Shown: positions 8,492 through 17,888, numbered from the stretch's first letter. The stretch: DNA of 64,000 nucleotides from Rufibacter sp. LB8 (GCF_014876185.1 NZ_JADALJ010000001.1:2833501-2897500), one strand, 5' to 3'. Made by a program: numbers and translations. The notes: generated from the sequence alone by a model not told the origin.

Positions 8492-9559
8492 TTATGATCT
8501 ATTCTGGAGCACTTGTCCGTATTGGCGCCAGCGGGTGAGGCCTGCCAGGAAATCTGCTGGTAACTCAGATTCAAAGAAAAGGGTTTCCTTGGTTCTGGGG
8601 TGAAGAAAGCCCAGTGACTTGGCGTGCAAAGCCTGGCGCGGTAACGCATCAAAGGTATTCTGCACGAAGGCTTTGTAAGAACCGGTCTGTTGCCCCTTCA
8701 AGATTCGGTCACCGCCGTAGGTAGCGTCATTGAACAACGGGTGCCCCAGGTATTTCATGTGCGCCCGTATTTGGTGGGTTCGGCCGGTCTCCAGGTTACA
8801 TTTGATCAGGCTACAATAAGAAAAATTCTCCAGCACTTCATAATGCGTGATCGCGGGTTTCCCAAAATCTCCTTCCGGATATACTGCCATTACTTTGCGG
8901 TCTTTCAGGCTTCGGCCTATGTGGCCTTCAATGGTGCCTTTGGCTTGGGCAGGCACTCCCCAGACCAAGGCATAATACGTTCGCTCAATGGTATGGTCAA
9001 AGAACTGCCGGGCCAGATGCGCCATGGCCAATTCAGATTTGGCAATCACCAACAGCCCCGAGGTGTCTTTGTCAATGCGGTGGACCAAACCAGGCCTTAT
9101 TTCTCCGTTGCGGGAGGTTGGCAGATTCTGCAGGTAATACACCAAACCGTTGACCAGTGTGCCAGACCAATTGTTGTAGGCTGGGTGCACCACCATGCCC
9201 GCCGGTTTGTTCACCAGCATTAAGTCTTCGTCTTCAAATACAATGTTTAACGGAATGTTCTCCGGCACTACATCGGTTTCGCGGGGCGGTTCTGCCAGGG
9301 TCACCGTGATCACGTCAAAAGGCTTCACGCGGTAACTAGACTTAATGCCCAGGTTATTCACGCGCACAGATTCTGCCTTTATGGCTTCCTGCAGTTTGTT
9401 GCGCGTAACGTTGGGCAAGCGATCCATCAGGAACTTGTCAAGGCGCAGCAGGGCTTGCCCTTTGTCTACCACTATGCGGTGGTGTTCATAGAGTTCGTCT
9501 GAGTCTATGGCAGCGTCAAGATCATCAAATCCGTCTTCAGAGAGTGCGGGCGTAGTCAT
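8492..9559 (-). CDS. rluD: RluA/RluD-family pseudouridine synthase
   Basis: 355 residues from the ATG at 9559. An N-terminal S4-like RNA-binding region near residues 38-90 (RLDKFLMDRLPN) is followed by the catalytic pseudouridine synthase domain. The motif HRIDKDTSG is at about 160-168 and contains the catalytic aspartate D163. The family isomerises uridine in 23S rRNA; RluD itself modifies helix 69. The longer TTG-started frame would begin inside the terminator at 9598, so the ATG is preferred. A degenerate HP1 copy abuts the start codon. Which rRNA position is modified cannot be told from sequence alone. Confidence 0.92.
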   Translation of the reverse strand: MTTPALSEDGFDDLDAAIDSDELYEHHRIVVDKGQALLRLDKFLMDRLPNVTRNKLQEAIKAESVRVNNLGIKSSYRVKPFDVITVTLAEPPRETDVVPENIPLNIVFEDEDLMLVNKPAGMVVHPAYNNWSGTLVNGLVYYLQNLPTSRNGEIRPGLVHRIDKDTSGLLVIAKSELAMAHLARQFFDHTIERTYYALVWGVPAQAKGTIEGHIGRSLKDRKVMAVYPEGDFGKPAITHYEVLENFSYCSLIKCNLETGRTHQIRAHMKYLGHPLFNDATYGGDRILKGQQTGSYKAFVQNTFDALPRQALHAKSLGFLHPRTKETLFFESELPADFLAGLTRWRQYGQVLQNRS

Positions 9560-9596
9560 GCGTTTTTGGCTTCTATTCCTGAAATGAGCACAAAAG
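9560..9596. repeat. Degenerate HP1 copy abutting the rluD start
   Basis: Contains GTTTTTGGCTTC, then ATTCCTGAAATGAGC and ACAAAAG. It keeps the order of an HP1 palindrome but with several losses. It occupies the entire short leader of rluD. Confidence 0.5.
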
Positions 9597-9597
9597 T

Positions 9598-9633
9598 AAA
9601 GAGCCAATGACGGAATCCGTCATCGGCTCTTTG
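9598..9633 (-). terminator. Intrinsic terminator of the bamA-ompH operon
   Basis: AAAGAGCC plus ATGACGG pairs with CCGTCAT plus GGCTCTTT around AAT. It lies about 20 bases downstream of the second ompH stop on the reverse strand and is followed there by TTTACTTTTG. Confidence 0.75.
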
Positions 9634-9652
9634 AATTATAAAGAAAGTATCC

Positions 9653-10258
9653 TTATTTCTTTTTTACCGGGGTAGCACCTGGCTTAGGCGCCGAGGTAGC
9701 TGGAGCAGCAGAGGCAGCCGGCGAGGTAGCCGCACCTTTAGGAGCTGGCGTCACACCAAGGTCTTTCAACACTAAGTCAGTGAAGTTGTTGCCATCTTCA
9801 GGTCCAAACAACAGCGCCTCAGCCGTGAAGATGTGCGTGAAGCCGTTCTCTTTGGCCACTTTGTCAATAGACTTCTGAATTTTACCCATTACCGGCTCAA
9901 GGGCAGTCTGCTCTTTCTTCTGCAAAGAAGCATCAGCGTTGCGCTGGAACTCCTCAATAGAAGCCTGTAAGGTGGTCAATTCTTTCTCTCTATCAGCACG
10001 AACCACATCTGTCATTCCAGTAGCTCCTTTTTTATAGGCTTCTACTTTCTCCTGGTAGGTTTTGTACTTGTTCTGAAGCTCTTTCTCTAACTGGCTGCTA
10101 TGGGCTTTCAGGTCAGACTCAATCTGGCGGCTTTCTGGCAGTTGGCTAATGATGTAGTTTGCGTTGGTGTACCCAATCTTCACCGTTCCTGTTTGGGCAA
10201 AAGAAGCCACGCTTACTAATAAGAAGGCGGCTACCAACAGAGATTTCAATTTGTTCAT
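9653..10258 (-). CDS. OmpH/Skp-family periplasmic chaperone (second copy)
   Basis: 201 residues. The signal peptide ends at SVASFA near residue 21. An OmpH/Skp body follows: VKIGYTNANYIISQLPE at the start, then a long charged coiled coil (near 45-135) rich in K, E and Q. The C-terminus is low complexity, rich in A, P, S and K. Skp proteins hold unfolded outer-membrane proteins in the periplasm on the way to BamA. It sits 19 bases after another ompH gene and behind bamA, as is usual in Bacteroidetes. It is the last gene before the terminator at 9598. Confidence 0.9.
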   Translation of the reverse strand: MNKLKSLLVAAFLLVSVASFAQTGTVKIGYTNANYIISQLPESRQIESDLKAHSSQLEKELQNKYKTYQEKVEAYKKGATGMTDVVRADREKELTTLQASIEEFQRNADASLQKKEQTALEPVMGKIQKSIDKVAKENGFTHIFTAEALLFGPEDGNNFTDLVLKDLGVTPAPKGAATSPAASAAPATSAPKPGATPVKKK

Positions 10259-10277
10259 TTGTTTGTACTTAATTGTT

Positions 10278-10952
10278 TTAGTTGTTTTTCTTTTTTACTG
10301 GCACCGCTGGGCGGCTTGGTTCTTTCTTTTGGGTTGGGGCTGGGTCAGCGGTTCCGGCCGGTAAAGGCGGAATGTCAGCGGGGTTGTCTTTCAACGCGCC
10401 TGCAGGTCTGGCACCGGCCGTGTTAGATTCTTTAGACGCCAGGCCTAGTTCCTCCAACACCATTTCTGTATAGTCATGGCGCGGGTCTGTGTACAACATC
10501 ACCACATCACCAGATTTGTCAAACATGAAGTTCAACCCACGTTGGCGCACTACTTTCTCAACGGCCTCAAACAGCTGGTCTTGCACTGGCCTTACCATTT
10601 CCTGCCTTCTTTTGAAGAGCGCTCCCTCAAACCCGAACATCTTGCGCTGGAATTCCCTTAACTCAGCGTCTTTGCGCGCAATCTCTTCCTGGCGCTTGGT
10701 TTTCATGTCTGGCGTGAGCAGAATCTCCTCTGCCTGATAACTCTTCTGGAGCTTGTCCAGTTCCGCCCGCATGTTCTCTATCTCCTGTTGCCAGGCCTTT
10801 GAGAGCTTTTCCACGTCTGCCTGGGCAGTGGCGTAGGCCGGCATTTTCTGCAAGATAAACTCAGAATCAATGTACCCAAAACGCTGCGCGAAGGTATTCT
10901 GGCCCACAAGCAAGAAGAAGCTTACCAATACAAGATACCCCAGCTTTTTCAT
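10278..10952 (-). CDS. OmpH/Skp-family periplasmic chaperone (first copy)
   Basis: 224 residues with a signal peptide (cleavage near NTFAQ, residue 22). It then has RFGYIDSEFILQKMPAYATA, the OmpH N-terminal strand region, followed by a long coiled coil near 45-150 and a proline/lysine-rich tail. The role is inferred as for the neighbouring copy: binding unfolded beta-barrel proteins. The two copies share layout but differ clearly in sequence, so the duplication is old. It lies 20 bases behind bamA and 19 before the second copy. Confidence 0.9.
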   Translation of the reverse strand: MKKLGYLVLVSFFLLVGQNTFAQRFGYIDSEFILQKMPAYATAQADVEKLSKAWQQEIENMRAELDKLQKSYQAEEILLTPDMKTKRQEEIARKDAELREFQRKMFGFEGALFKRRQEMVRPVQDQLFEAVEKVVRQRGLNFMFDKSGDVVMLYTDPRHDYTEMVLEELGLASKESNTAGARPAGALKDNPADIPPLPAGTADPAPTQKKEPSRPAVPVKKKNN

Positions 10953-10972
10953 TATTCAAATTTTGTTGCCGA

Positions 10973-13480
10973 TTACCTAATCTGCTGGCCTATGATAAAG
11001 TGGAACTGACCACCGCTGGCGCCTGGTATGCCCGGCACCGTATCTAAGCCCCAACCATAGTCAAAGCCCAGCAACCCGAAGGCCGCCATGAACACCCTTG
11101 CGCCTACCCCTACAGAACGATACAGTTTGAAAGGATCGTATGTACGGTACGTTCCAAAGTTGTTACCTGCCTCTGCAAACCCTAGAACAAACACAGTTGC
11201 CGCAGGGTTCAATGATATAGGGTACCTGAGTTCTGCCACGTATTTGTTGAAGGCCACGCCGCCCGGTGAATTGATAGGCGTAATGCTTTCATCTTGGTAC
11301 CCTCGCAAGCCCACGTAATCTGTGGCCACAATAAAGCCGCCACCGCCCAGACCAGAACCACCCAACTTGAAGCGCTCAAACGGCCCTATATTTCCTTTTG
11401 AAGTATAAGAACCAATGAACCCGAAGTGCGCTCTGGTATTCAATATCAAATCTCCTGCCAAACTATGAAACCAAGAGGCATCAAACATCCATTTGTGAAA
11501 TTCTATCCACTGGAACGAGTTAGTGGAGCCTTTGAAAAGGGAATAAGGCGGCGTAAAAGTGACATTCAAGCCAATAGAAGACCCTGAACGCGTGTAGGTA
11601 GGGTTGTCAATACTATTTCTGGCAAATGATGTGATAAACGAAATATTATTGGCGTCTTTGATATTGTCTGCCTCGGCGTAGCCTCTAAAGATGGTAGAAC
11701 CGTTGCTCATGTTGTATCTGTAGTAAGACAACGAGTTGCTCAACGTGAAATAATCATCTGGCCATCTTAACCTACGGCCTAAGTTCACCGCGGCACCATT
11801 AATGTCAATGTAGGCTTCTTTGAGTTGGCCCAGCTCACCTTGCTCATTGAAACGCTGCACAGATTTGCTCAAGCTTACCGTCAATGAATTTGGTCTTCGG
11901 CCCCCTAGCCATGGTTCTGTGAAAGAAAGCGAATACGATTGGTATCTTCTGCCGTTGGCCTGAATGTTCAGAGCCAACCGCTGACCGTCGCCAGACGGAA
12001 CCGGGCGCCAGTTTTTAAAGCTGCCTGCCTTGCGCAATGAAAAGTTATTCAACACCAAGCCAACAGTACCCACGGCACCTAAGCCACCGCCCCAGCCACC
12101 GGAAAGGGTGATTTGGTCATTCGGGCGTTCTTCTACGGTATATTGAATGTCTACGGTTCCGTCTACGGGGTTAGGCACAGGGTTCATGCCAATTTTCTCT
12201 GGGTCAAAATAGCCCAAGCTGGCCAATTCGCGCTGAGACCTGATCAAGGCTGCCCGGCTGAAGTTCTGCCCAGGCAAAGTACGCAACTCACGCAGTACCA
12301 CGTGGTCACTGGTTTTGGTGTTCCCTTGTACAGTAATGGAGTTGATTTTGGCCTGAGACCCTTCACTAATGCGTAGCTCAATGTCAATGGAATCGCCTTC
12401 CACGGCCACTTCTACCGGCTCTATCTGGAAGAATAGGTAACCATCATCCATGTACAAAGACGTGATGTCTGTCCCGCGGGTGGGGTCATAGTTCAGGCGT
12501 TTGTCCAGCTCTTCCTTGTTGTACACATCGCCTTTGTCCAAGCCTAAGACTCTGGCCAGAAAGGCGTCATCATACAGGTAGTTACCTCTCCAGCTGATGG
12601 TGCGGTAGAAGTATTTGCTCCCTTCCTCTACCACCAATTTAATACCGATGCGGTCATCACTGATGGTGTAGATAGAATCAGTAACCACGGCGGCGTCTCT
12701 GTAGCCTTCTTTGTTATAGAAATCTACCAATAGCTTTTTGTCTTCCTCAAAAGCGGCCCGCTGAAATTTAGAACTGGTAAAGATTTTATAGAAATCCTTT
12801 TCTTTGGTCTTTTTAAGTTGGCGTTTGAGTTTCCGGTCACTGAAGGCTTCATTTCCTTCAATCACCAATTCCCCAATACGTACTTTCTCTCCTTTGTCTA
12901 CGCGTATGTCCAGAATCACGCTGTTCCCAATAATGGAGTCAGGCGTCTGCTTTATGACCACCTGGGTATTCAAATAACCTTTCTCCTGAAAGAATTTTTG
13001 CACAATGGTGCGGGTGGAGCTGAGCACGTCATCTGTCACTACGCGCCCTTTGTTCAAGGTGATTTGTTTGCGTAAGTCTTCGGCCTGTGATTTGGAGGCA
13101 CCCGTGAAATCAAACCGTGACAAGCGTGGGCGCTCTGTCAAGAAGAAATCAAGGAAGATTTTATCGCCTTCAATCTTGGTAGCCCGCACGTCTACGCCAC
13201 CAAGAATGCCTTGGTCCCACAGTTTCTGGATGGCACGGCCAATGGCGTCACCGGGCACTTCAATATTGTCTCCAATACGTAGGCCGGTCAATGAAATCAA
13301 GGCATTGGGGTCTAAGAACTTAGCCCCGCTTACCGTAATTCCACCAATTTCATATTTCTTAGGATTTGCGTAATCTATAGAACTTGCCGCGCTGCTGTTA
13401 CCAAGACCTAATCTGATCTGAGCCGTGGCCGTGGCACCAGACATTGCTAAAAGGCATAACAGCCAAAAATACTTACTCAT
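10973..13480 (-). CDS. bamA: Outer-membrane protein assembly factor BamA
   Basis: 835 residues with a signal peptide (ends ATATAQ near residue 21). Repeated POTRA domains fill the first half or so; an example is IGELVIEGNEAFSDRKLKRQLKKT. The C-terminal half is an Omp85 beta-barrel with repeated GSSIGLNVTFTPPY-like strands, a glycine-rich GGSGLGGGGFIV segment and the conserved VGLRGYQDE motif. BamA inserts beta-barrel proteins into the outer membrane. Its ATG overlaps the uppS stop by one base (TAATG). The two ompH chaperone genes follow directly, giving one functional outer-membrane biogenesis operon. Confidence 0.95.
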   Translation of the reverse strand: MSKYFWLLCLLAMSGATATAQIRLGLGNSSAASSIDYANPKKYEIGGITVSGAKFLDPNALISLTGLRIGDNIEVPGDAIGRAIQKLWDQGILGGVDVRATKIEGDKIFLDFFLTERPRLSRFDFTGASKSQAEDLRKQITLNKGRVVTDDVLSSTRTIVQKFFQEKGYLNTQVVIKQTPDSIIGNSVILDIRVDKGEKVRIGELVIEGNEAFSDRKLKRQLKKTKEKDFYKIFTSSKFQRAAFEEDKKLLVDFYNKEGYRDAAVVTDSIYTISDDRIGIKLVVEEGSKYFYRTISWRGNYLYDDAFLARVLGLDKGDVYNKEELDKRLNYDPTRGTDITSLYMDDGYLFFQIEPVEVAVEGDSIDIELRISEGSQAKINSITVQGNTKTSDHVVLRELRTLPGQNFSRAALIRSQRELASLGYFDPEKIGMNPVPNPVDGTVDIQYTVEERPNDQITLSGGWGGGLGAVGTVGLVLNNFSLRKAGSFKNWRPVPSGDGQRLALNIQANGRRYQSYSLSFTEPWLGGRRPNSLTVSLSKSVQRFNEQGELGQLKEAYIDINGAAVNLGRRLRWPDDYFTLSNSLSYYRYNMSNGSTIFRGYAEADNIKDANNISFITSFARNSIDNPTYTRSGSSIGLNVTFTPPYSLFKGSTNSFQWIEFHKWMFDASWFHSLAGDLILNTRAHFGFIGSYTSKGNIGPFERFKLGGSGLGGGGFIVATDYVGLRGYQDESITPINSPGGVAFNKYVAELRYPISLNPAATVFVLGFAEAGNNFGTYRTYDPFKLYRSVGVGARVFMAAFGLLGFDYGWGLDTVPGIPGASGGQFHFIIGQQIR

Positions 13481-14232
13481 TAAGAATGTGTGTTTTGTAA
13501 TTGTTCGCTTGTCTTCCCAAAACGGCGTTCCCGTTGCTGAAAAGAAAGTATTGCTTCATAAAGATGCTCTTTCCTGAAATCTGGCCAGAGTAATTCTGTG
13601 ATATATAATTCTGTGTAAGCCAGTTGCCACAATAAAAAATTACTGATTCGCTGCTCGCCGCTGGTTCTGATCAACAATTCTGGATCAGGAATTCCGGTGG
13701 TGTTGAGGCAACTTGCAATAGTGGCTTCAGTGATGTCTTCCGGCAACAAGTCCCCGTTTTTCACCAAAGAGGCTATTTTCTGGGCAGCTTGTACCAATTC
13801 CCACCGCCCACTGTAACTCAGTGCCAGTACCAGGGTCATTCTACTATTCTGGCTGGTCATCTCCATGGCTTCCTGCAATTCCTTCCTGCAAGCCTGGGGC
13901 AGAGACTCCAGGTCACCAATGGCCTGTAACCTGATGTTGTTCTTGTTCAAGGTGGCCGTCTCCTTCCGGATGGTACTTACCAACAATTGCATGAGGGCTT
14001 CTACCTCATACTTAGGCCGGGACCAATTCTCTGTGGAAAAGGCATAGAGCGTTAAGAATTTGACTCCCAGTTCTGCCGCCGCCTCTACCGTTTCCCGCAC
14101 CGCCGTAATGGCGTTCTGGTGACCGAAGATTCGGAGATTCCCTTTTTTCTTTGCCCAACGCCCGTTTCCGTCCATGATAACGGCAATGTGTTGCGGCAAA
14201 TTGCCTGTGTCTATCTTTTCCTTGGGACTCAT
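13480..14232 (-). CDS. uppS: Isoprenyl transferase (undecaprenyl diphosphate synthase)
   Basis: 250 residues. The signature HIAVIMDGNGRWAKKKG sits near residues 15-31, with the catalytic aspartate at D21. Near the C-terminus are RTSGEQRISNFLLWQ and ELYITELLWPDF, the substrate-binding region of cis-prenyltransferases. It makes undecaprenyl diphosphate, the lipid carrier for peptidoglycan and polysaccharides. The stop overlaps bamA by one base, so the two are probably translationally coupled. The uppS-bamA-ompH order is common in Bacteroidetes. Confidence 0.95.
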   Translation of the reverse strand: MSPKEKIDTGNLPQHIAVIMDGNGRWAKKKGNLRIFGHQNAITAVRETVEAAAELGVKFLTLYAFSTENWSRPKYEVEALMQLLVSTIRKETATLNKNNIRLQAIGDLESLPQACRKELQEAMEMTSQNSRMTLVLALSYSGRWELVQAAQKIASLVKNGDLLPEDITEATIASCLNTTGIPDPELLIRTSGEQRISNFLLWQLAYTELYITELLWPDFRKEHLYEAILSFQQRERRFGKTSEQLQNTHS

Positions 14233-14322
14233 TAAAAATGAAATTTCAATGCAATTTAGGAAAAGCTTGGTATATTCTAGGTATTTGGTGCAGTCTTGCT
14301 GAAGGAAAGCGGAGGATACTGC

Positions 14323-15063
14323 CTATTGAGGGCAGTTAAGCCGATAGAAAGTGTAGGAGATACTGATACCGTTGTAAAAATACCAGTCATTGTCATGGCG
14401 GTTCATGACCTGCTCATTCTTGGTGGAGAGGTTGTCAAAGTCATCCGTGAACATGGCGCGCGCGCCAAACTCAAACCCCAGGTTTAAATGATGAGATAAC
14501 GCATATTTAACACCTGCCCCTACCGGTACAGCAAAGGCGAAACCTGTTTTATAGGGCTCGTTGTCTGGTTGTCCATAAATGAGGTTAGGATCTTCTGCCG
14601 TAGTCTTGTTGTTGTATACTACTGCCGCCGCACCAACCGTGAAATAAGGGGTCCATCTGGTGCGGCGTCTGAAGTCATAGTAATCCAGGAAATTATAGTC
14701 AATGCCACCGCTTAACTCCAACACGCTAGTGTTTACCGTTGCTTTTCTATATTCTGCCAAGGGCACTTTTTTCTGGTACTGCTCATCCTGGGCATTGATA
14801 CGGCCCAAAAGCAAACTGCCACGCCAAGACAAGGCCCTGGAGAAATCTCTTTTATAGAAAACCATTAAGGCTGGGCGGTTGCTTAAAAACCTGTAACGCG
14901 GCGCTACCTCTCCCTTATAGGTAATACCGCCCACACTGATACCCAACTCACTTGTGCTGCGTTCCGGCATGCGTTGCTGGGCAAAGGAATTACCCGCAAA
15001 AAAAACACTCCCCATTTGCACCATGGTGCAAATAAGGAGTGTGCGTAATGGTTGTAACATCAT
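14323..15063 (-). CDS. DUF6089-type outer-membrane beta-barrel protein
   Basis: 246 residues with a signal peptide (ends GNSFAQ near residue 29). The body has alternating strand patterns: ELGISVGGITYKGEVAPRY, GIDYNFLDYYDFRRR, TPYFTVGAAAVVYNN, and a C-terminal ISYTFYRL ending. This matches small Bacteroidetes outer-membrane barrels of the DUF6089 type, whose function is unknown. It is a paralogue of the gene 28 bases upstream. Position ahead of uppS-bamA suggests a role in, or co-regulation with, outer-membrane assembly. The family name is from memory. Confidence 0.75.
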   Translation of the reverse strand: MMLQPLRTLLICTMVQMGSVFFAGNSFAQQRMPERSTSELGISVGGITYKGEVAPRYRFLSNRPALMVFYKRDFSRALSWRGSLLLGRINAQDEQYQKKVPLAEYRKATVNTSVLELSGGIDYNFLDYYDFRRRTRWTPYFTVGAAAVVYNNKTTAEDPNLIYGQPDNEPYKTGFAFAVPVGAGVKYALSHHLNLGFEFGARAMFTDDFDNLSTKNEQVMNRHDNDWYFYNGISISYTFYRLNCPQ

Positions 15064-15090
15064 GTACTAACTACGGTGGTCTTCTCCCGG

Positions 15091-16047
15091 TTAACGGAAC
15101 TTAGGTCCTCTGGCGTTTGGCCGAAGAATATAGGTAAGCGTAATGCCTGTTGTGATAAACCAATCATCATCTGTAATGTCTCCTCTTTGGTCACCTTTTG
15201 AACCATATCCTCTCAAATGTGGGAAACCACCATCTGTCACAATGGGGTATTGTCCTGCTTTTGCTCTCGCGCTTTCAGCGCTTCTGTCTGACAAGGCAAT
15301 GGCAACCGGATTTTTAAGGTCGTTTTTATCAGCGTAAGAACCACTCACATCATCCAAGTAGTCAGTGAATGTTTTCCGCCAGGTTACTTCCAGGCCAACG
15401 TCCCAACGCTTGTCAATTCTGTAACGCACGCCCAAGCCGAATGGTATAGCGAATTGAATTTTCTTATAAGGGTCTGGGTAACCTTCACCCTCAGCATACT
15501 GACCCTCAGTGCCTAAAGGCTGTAAATCATACCAACCGGTAGCAACACCATTACCGCCATCATAATAGGCCATAGGGTTGTGATGGAACACGGCTACACC
15601 AGCAAACGCATACGGGGTAAAGTCCGGACGGCGCAGATAGGTTCTTCTGTTCTCAAACAGGTCAACAATACCTATCAAACTCAATTCTTTGATGTCGTTC
15701 CGGAAACTCAGGTTCCGCTTGTAGCGCGGCACGTTTTCTGCCTCGTCTGGGCTGGCGCTCTTGCTGTCATCACCGGTGATACGGCCCCATGACAAGGTTG
15801 CCCGGCCAGAAATACGTGGCGTGAATTTTCTAGTGACAAACACAGAAACGCTTGGGCGCGTGGAGTTTAGGCGCAAGCTAGTGAAATCTGCCTCTGGCGT
15901 TACATCACCAAAGTAGTTCATAGCATTTAAGCTTACTCCCACACTATTGTAAAGATTTCTTCTATTGAAACGCTGCGCGTCAGCATCAGGTGCGACCGCC
16001 AATAATAGGAAGAGGATAAGAGAAGAAAGAGAGAATATGTTTTTCAT
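15091..16047 (-). CDS. DUF6089-type outer-membrane beta-barrel protein (paralogue)
   Basis: 318 residues with a signal peptide ending near ADAQ (residue 24). Barrel-like strands include SVGVSLNAMNYFGDVTPEA, RISGRATLSWGRITGDD, TPYAFAGVAVFHHNP and GVRYRIDKRWDVGLEV. It shares the order of motifs with the next gene (Y/FGDV or YKGEV block, L.LGRI/SWGRI block, TPY block) and so is a diverged tandem copy, longer by insertions. Function is unknown. It is the first gene of the six-gene outer-membrane operon, with a TAnnTTTG box upstream. Confidence 0.75.
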   Translation of the reverse strand: MKNIFSLSSLILFLLLAVAPDADAQRFNRRNLYNSVGVSLNAMNYFGDVTPEADFTSLRLNSTRPSVSVFVTRKFTPRISGRATLSWGRITGDDSKSASPDEAENVPRYKRNLSFRNDIKELSLIGIVDLFENRRTYLRRPDFTPYAFAGVAVFHHNPMAYYDGGNGVATGWYDLQPLGTEGQYAEGEGYPDPYKKIQFAIPFGLGVRYRIDKRWDVGLEVTWRKTFTDYLDDVSGSYADKNDLKNPVAIALSDRSAESARAKAGQYPIVTDGGFPHLRGYGSKGDQRGDITDDDWFITTGITLTYILRPNARGPKFR

Positions 16048-16106
16048 GCCATCAACGGTTACTAAAATATACTATACCATACAAGTCACACTTGTACAGC
16101 CACGGG

Positions 16107-16114
16107 CAAAACTA
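16107..16114 (-). promoter_or_regulatory. Putative -7 box upstream of the DUF6089-uppS-bamA operon
   Basis: Reverse-strand TAGTTTTG fits TAnnTTTG and lies 60 bases before the ATG at 16047. A -33 element is not clear. Confidence 0.4.
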
Positions 16115-16173
16115 TAACTTTTTTCTGAATATAAGAAGCAGATATATAGGCATTTCACATATAATATCTCTTC

Positions 16174-17052
16174 TTAAGCATTCCTCTGGTCCAGGCCCCA
16201 ATGCATTTTGGTTCTAAGGGTGGTCAGGAAGTTCACCTGATTGAGCTTTACCAGCCGTGCATTAAAATCTTCCCGCCTCACAGCCAGTTGAATAGAGGCA
16301 TCAACAGGCTTGGAGCGGGAATCTAAGGACACTAAATACCTGGTGCTTCTGCCTTCAATTTCAAAAGAGATCACGCTCTTGTCAGAAACTACCAGCGGAC
16401 GCACGTTCAAGTTATGTGGGCATACGGGTGAGATGACAAAATTGTTTGTCTGCGGCATCATGACCGGGCCTCCGCAGGAGAGCGAATACCCCGTTGACCC
16501 CGTAGGCGTTGCCACAATTAAGCCATCTGCCCAATAGGAATTCAAATACTCACCGTCTATGTACGTATGAACCGCAATCATAGATGACGTATCGCGCTTT
16601 AAAATTGTAAATTCATTCAACCCGAAGTTCTTGCCGTCAAAAACCTCTTGGTCACTGTCTAGGTGAATAAGGGATCGCTCTTCTATGGTGTAGTGTCCGC
16701 GCAAAAGAGAATCTATGGCTAACTCCAATTGCGCATAAGGTACAGAGGCGAGAAAACCCAGCCTGCCCATGTTAATGCCTAGAATGGGAATCTGTAGCGG
16801 CCCCACGTAGGTTACGGCGTCTAGCAAGGTACCATCGCCCCCAAGGCTGAGCAGGTAGGTTACATCTAAGAGGCTGTCTTCGCGGGTGAATACGTCAATG
16901 TGGGGTGGTAACGGAAAAAACGGAGCCAAGGACGCTGCGAATTCATCGGCCACGGTCACTTGTACGCCCTGGCTCAGCAGCAGGTCCAGCAGGCGCCGCA
17001 CAAACGGCACTACCTCCTCTTTAACTGGCTTCCCGACGATGGCTATTTTCAT
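16174..17052 (-). CDS. nadK: NAD kinase
   Basis: 292 residues. The signature GGDGT is at residues 71-75, followed by GINMGRLGFLA and the conserved ATPTGSTGYSLSCGGP block in the C-terminal domain. NAD kinase phosphorylates NAD to NADP in the cytoplasm, using ATP or polyphosphate. It lies between a CBS-domain gene and the DUF6089 operon, a neighbourhood common in Bacteroidetes. Length agrees with the family. Confidence 0.96.
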   Translation of the reverse strand: MKIAIVGKPVKEEVVPFVRRLLDLLLSQGVQVTVADEFAASLAPFFPLPPHIDVFTREDSLLDVTYLLSLGGDGTLLDAVTYVGPLQIPILGINMGRLGFLASVPYAQLELAIDSLLRGHYTIEERSLIHLDSDQEVFDGKNFGLNEFTILKRDTSSMIAVHTYIDGEYLNSYWADGLIVATPTGSTGYSLSCGGPVMMPQTNNFVISPVCPHNLNVRPLVVSDKSVISFEIEGRSTRYLVSLDSRSKPVDASIQLAVRREDFNARLVKLNQVNFLTTLRTKMHWGLDQRNA

Positions 17053-17167
17053 GGCTTGTGTTGGCGCTGGGGGAATTAAGGAATTTGAAATGACGCGTGG
17101 GTGCGTTTTCTGAGTTGTAAGATAAGACCGCCTGCTATTTCTGGTATTCTTTGACGTAAAATTTTTC

Positions 17168-17211
17168 TTCCGTTTTCGGGCTCGTTTCTGGAAATGAGCC
17201 CGAAAACGGAA
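17168..17211. repeat. HP1 palindromic repeat
   Basis: Almost perfect copy, halves TTCCGTTTTCGGGCTCGTTT and AAATGAGCCCGAAAACGGAA. It lies 11 bases downstream of the CBS gene stop on the reverse strand. Confidence 0.88.
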
Positions 17212-17222
17212 ATTAAAGACAT

Positions 17223-17888
17223 TTAAACGTTCAAATACCGCATCAACATATCCAAACGGTCTTGGTCATCTTGGGGCTCTGTGCCGTCTTGGTACTGCGC
17301 GGTAACTTTGTAACCGAACCTTTCTAAAGTGGCCACTACACGCGTTAAATCCAGGGTGTTCATCTTGAGGGTGAGCTTGATCCTGAAGATATCAAGTTCG
17401 TCTGGGCTTACATAGGCGCTCAGGATTTTGACGTTGTTAGACTCCACCAAGCGGCTGATCTCACTCAGGGAATAGTCCCGCTCGGCCATGCACAGCACCA
17501 GAATACCGCCCTGGCCCTGCATGGCGGTCATCTGCCCGAAGGCTGCTATGGTATCATTTACGGTAATCACGCCCAAATATTCTTGTAGTTCATCCAGAAC
17601 CGGCACTACCTGCACTTTGTTTTTGATAGCCAGTTCCATCACGTTATAGAAATGCTGGTTCTGCTGTACGTGCACGTGCTCAAAGTCAAAGGTAATTTTC
17701 TCCAGGCTCAACTCCGGGTTTTTGGCTTCCAGCACGTTCTCCTCGGTGACCAGCCCCAGGTATTTGCGGTTTTTCACCACGGGGAGCTGGTTCAACCGAA
17801 ACTCTTCCATCCACCGCACGGCTTTTTCGCCGGTGTCAGAGAGTTTGAGCGGGGGCACCATCTGGTTTATCAGTTCTTCAGCAATCAT
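17223..17888 (-). CDS. CBS-domain pair protein with ACT-like tail
   Basis: 221 residues. Two CBS motifs fill about residues 1-130: ELINQMVPPLKLSDTGEKAV with LPVVKNRKYLGLVTEEN, then VMELAIKNKVQVVPVLD with YLGVITVNDTI. The last 80 residues look like an ACT-type regulatory fold (LVESNNVKILSAYVSPDE). Such proteins bind adenosyl ligands or amino acids and act as sensors; no catalytic domain is attached. The ATG overlaps the hydrolase stop (ATGA), so the genes are coupled. The partner enzyme is unknown. nadK follows after an HP1 repeat. Confidence 0.82.
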   Translation of the reverse strand: MIAEELINQMVPPLKLSDTGEKAVRWMEEFRLNQLPVVKNRKYLGLVTEENVLEAKNPELSLEKITFDFEHVHVQQNQHFYNVMELAIKNKVQVVPVLDELQEYLGVITVNDTIAAFGQMTAMQGQGGILVLCMAERDYSLSEISRLVESNNVKILSAYVSPDELDIFRIKLTLKMNTLDLTRVVATLERFGYKVTAQYQDGTEPQDDQDRLDMLMRYLNV

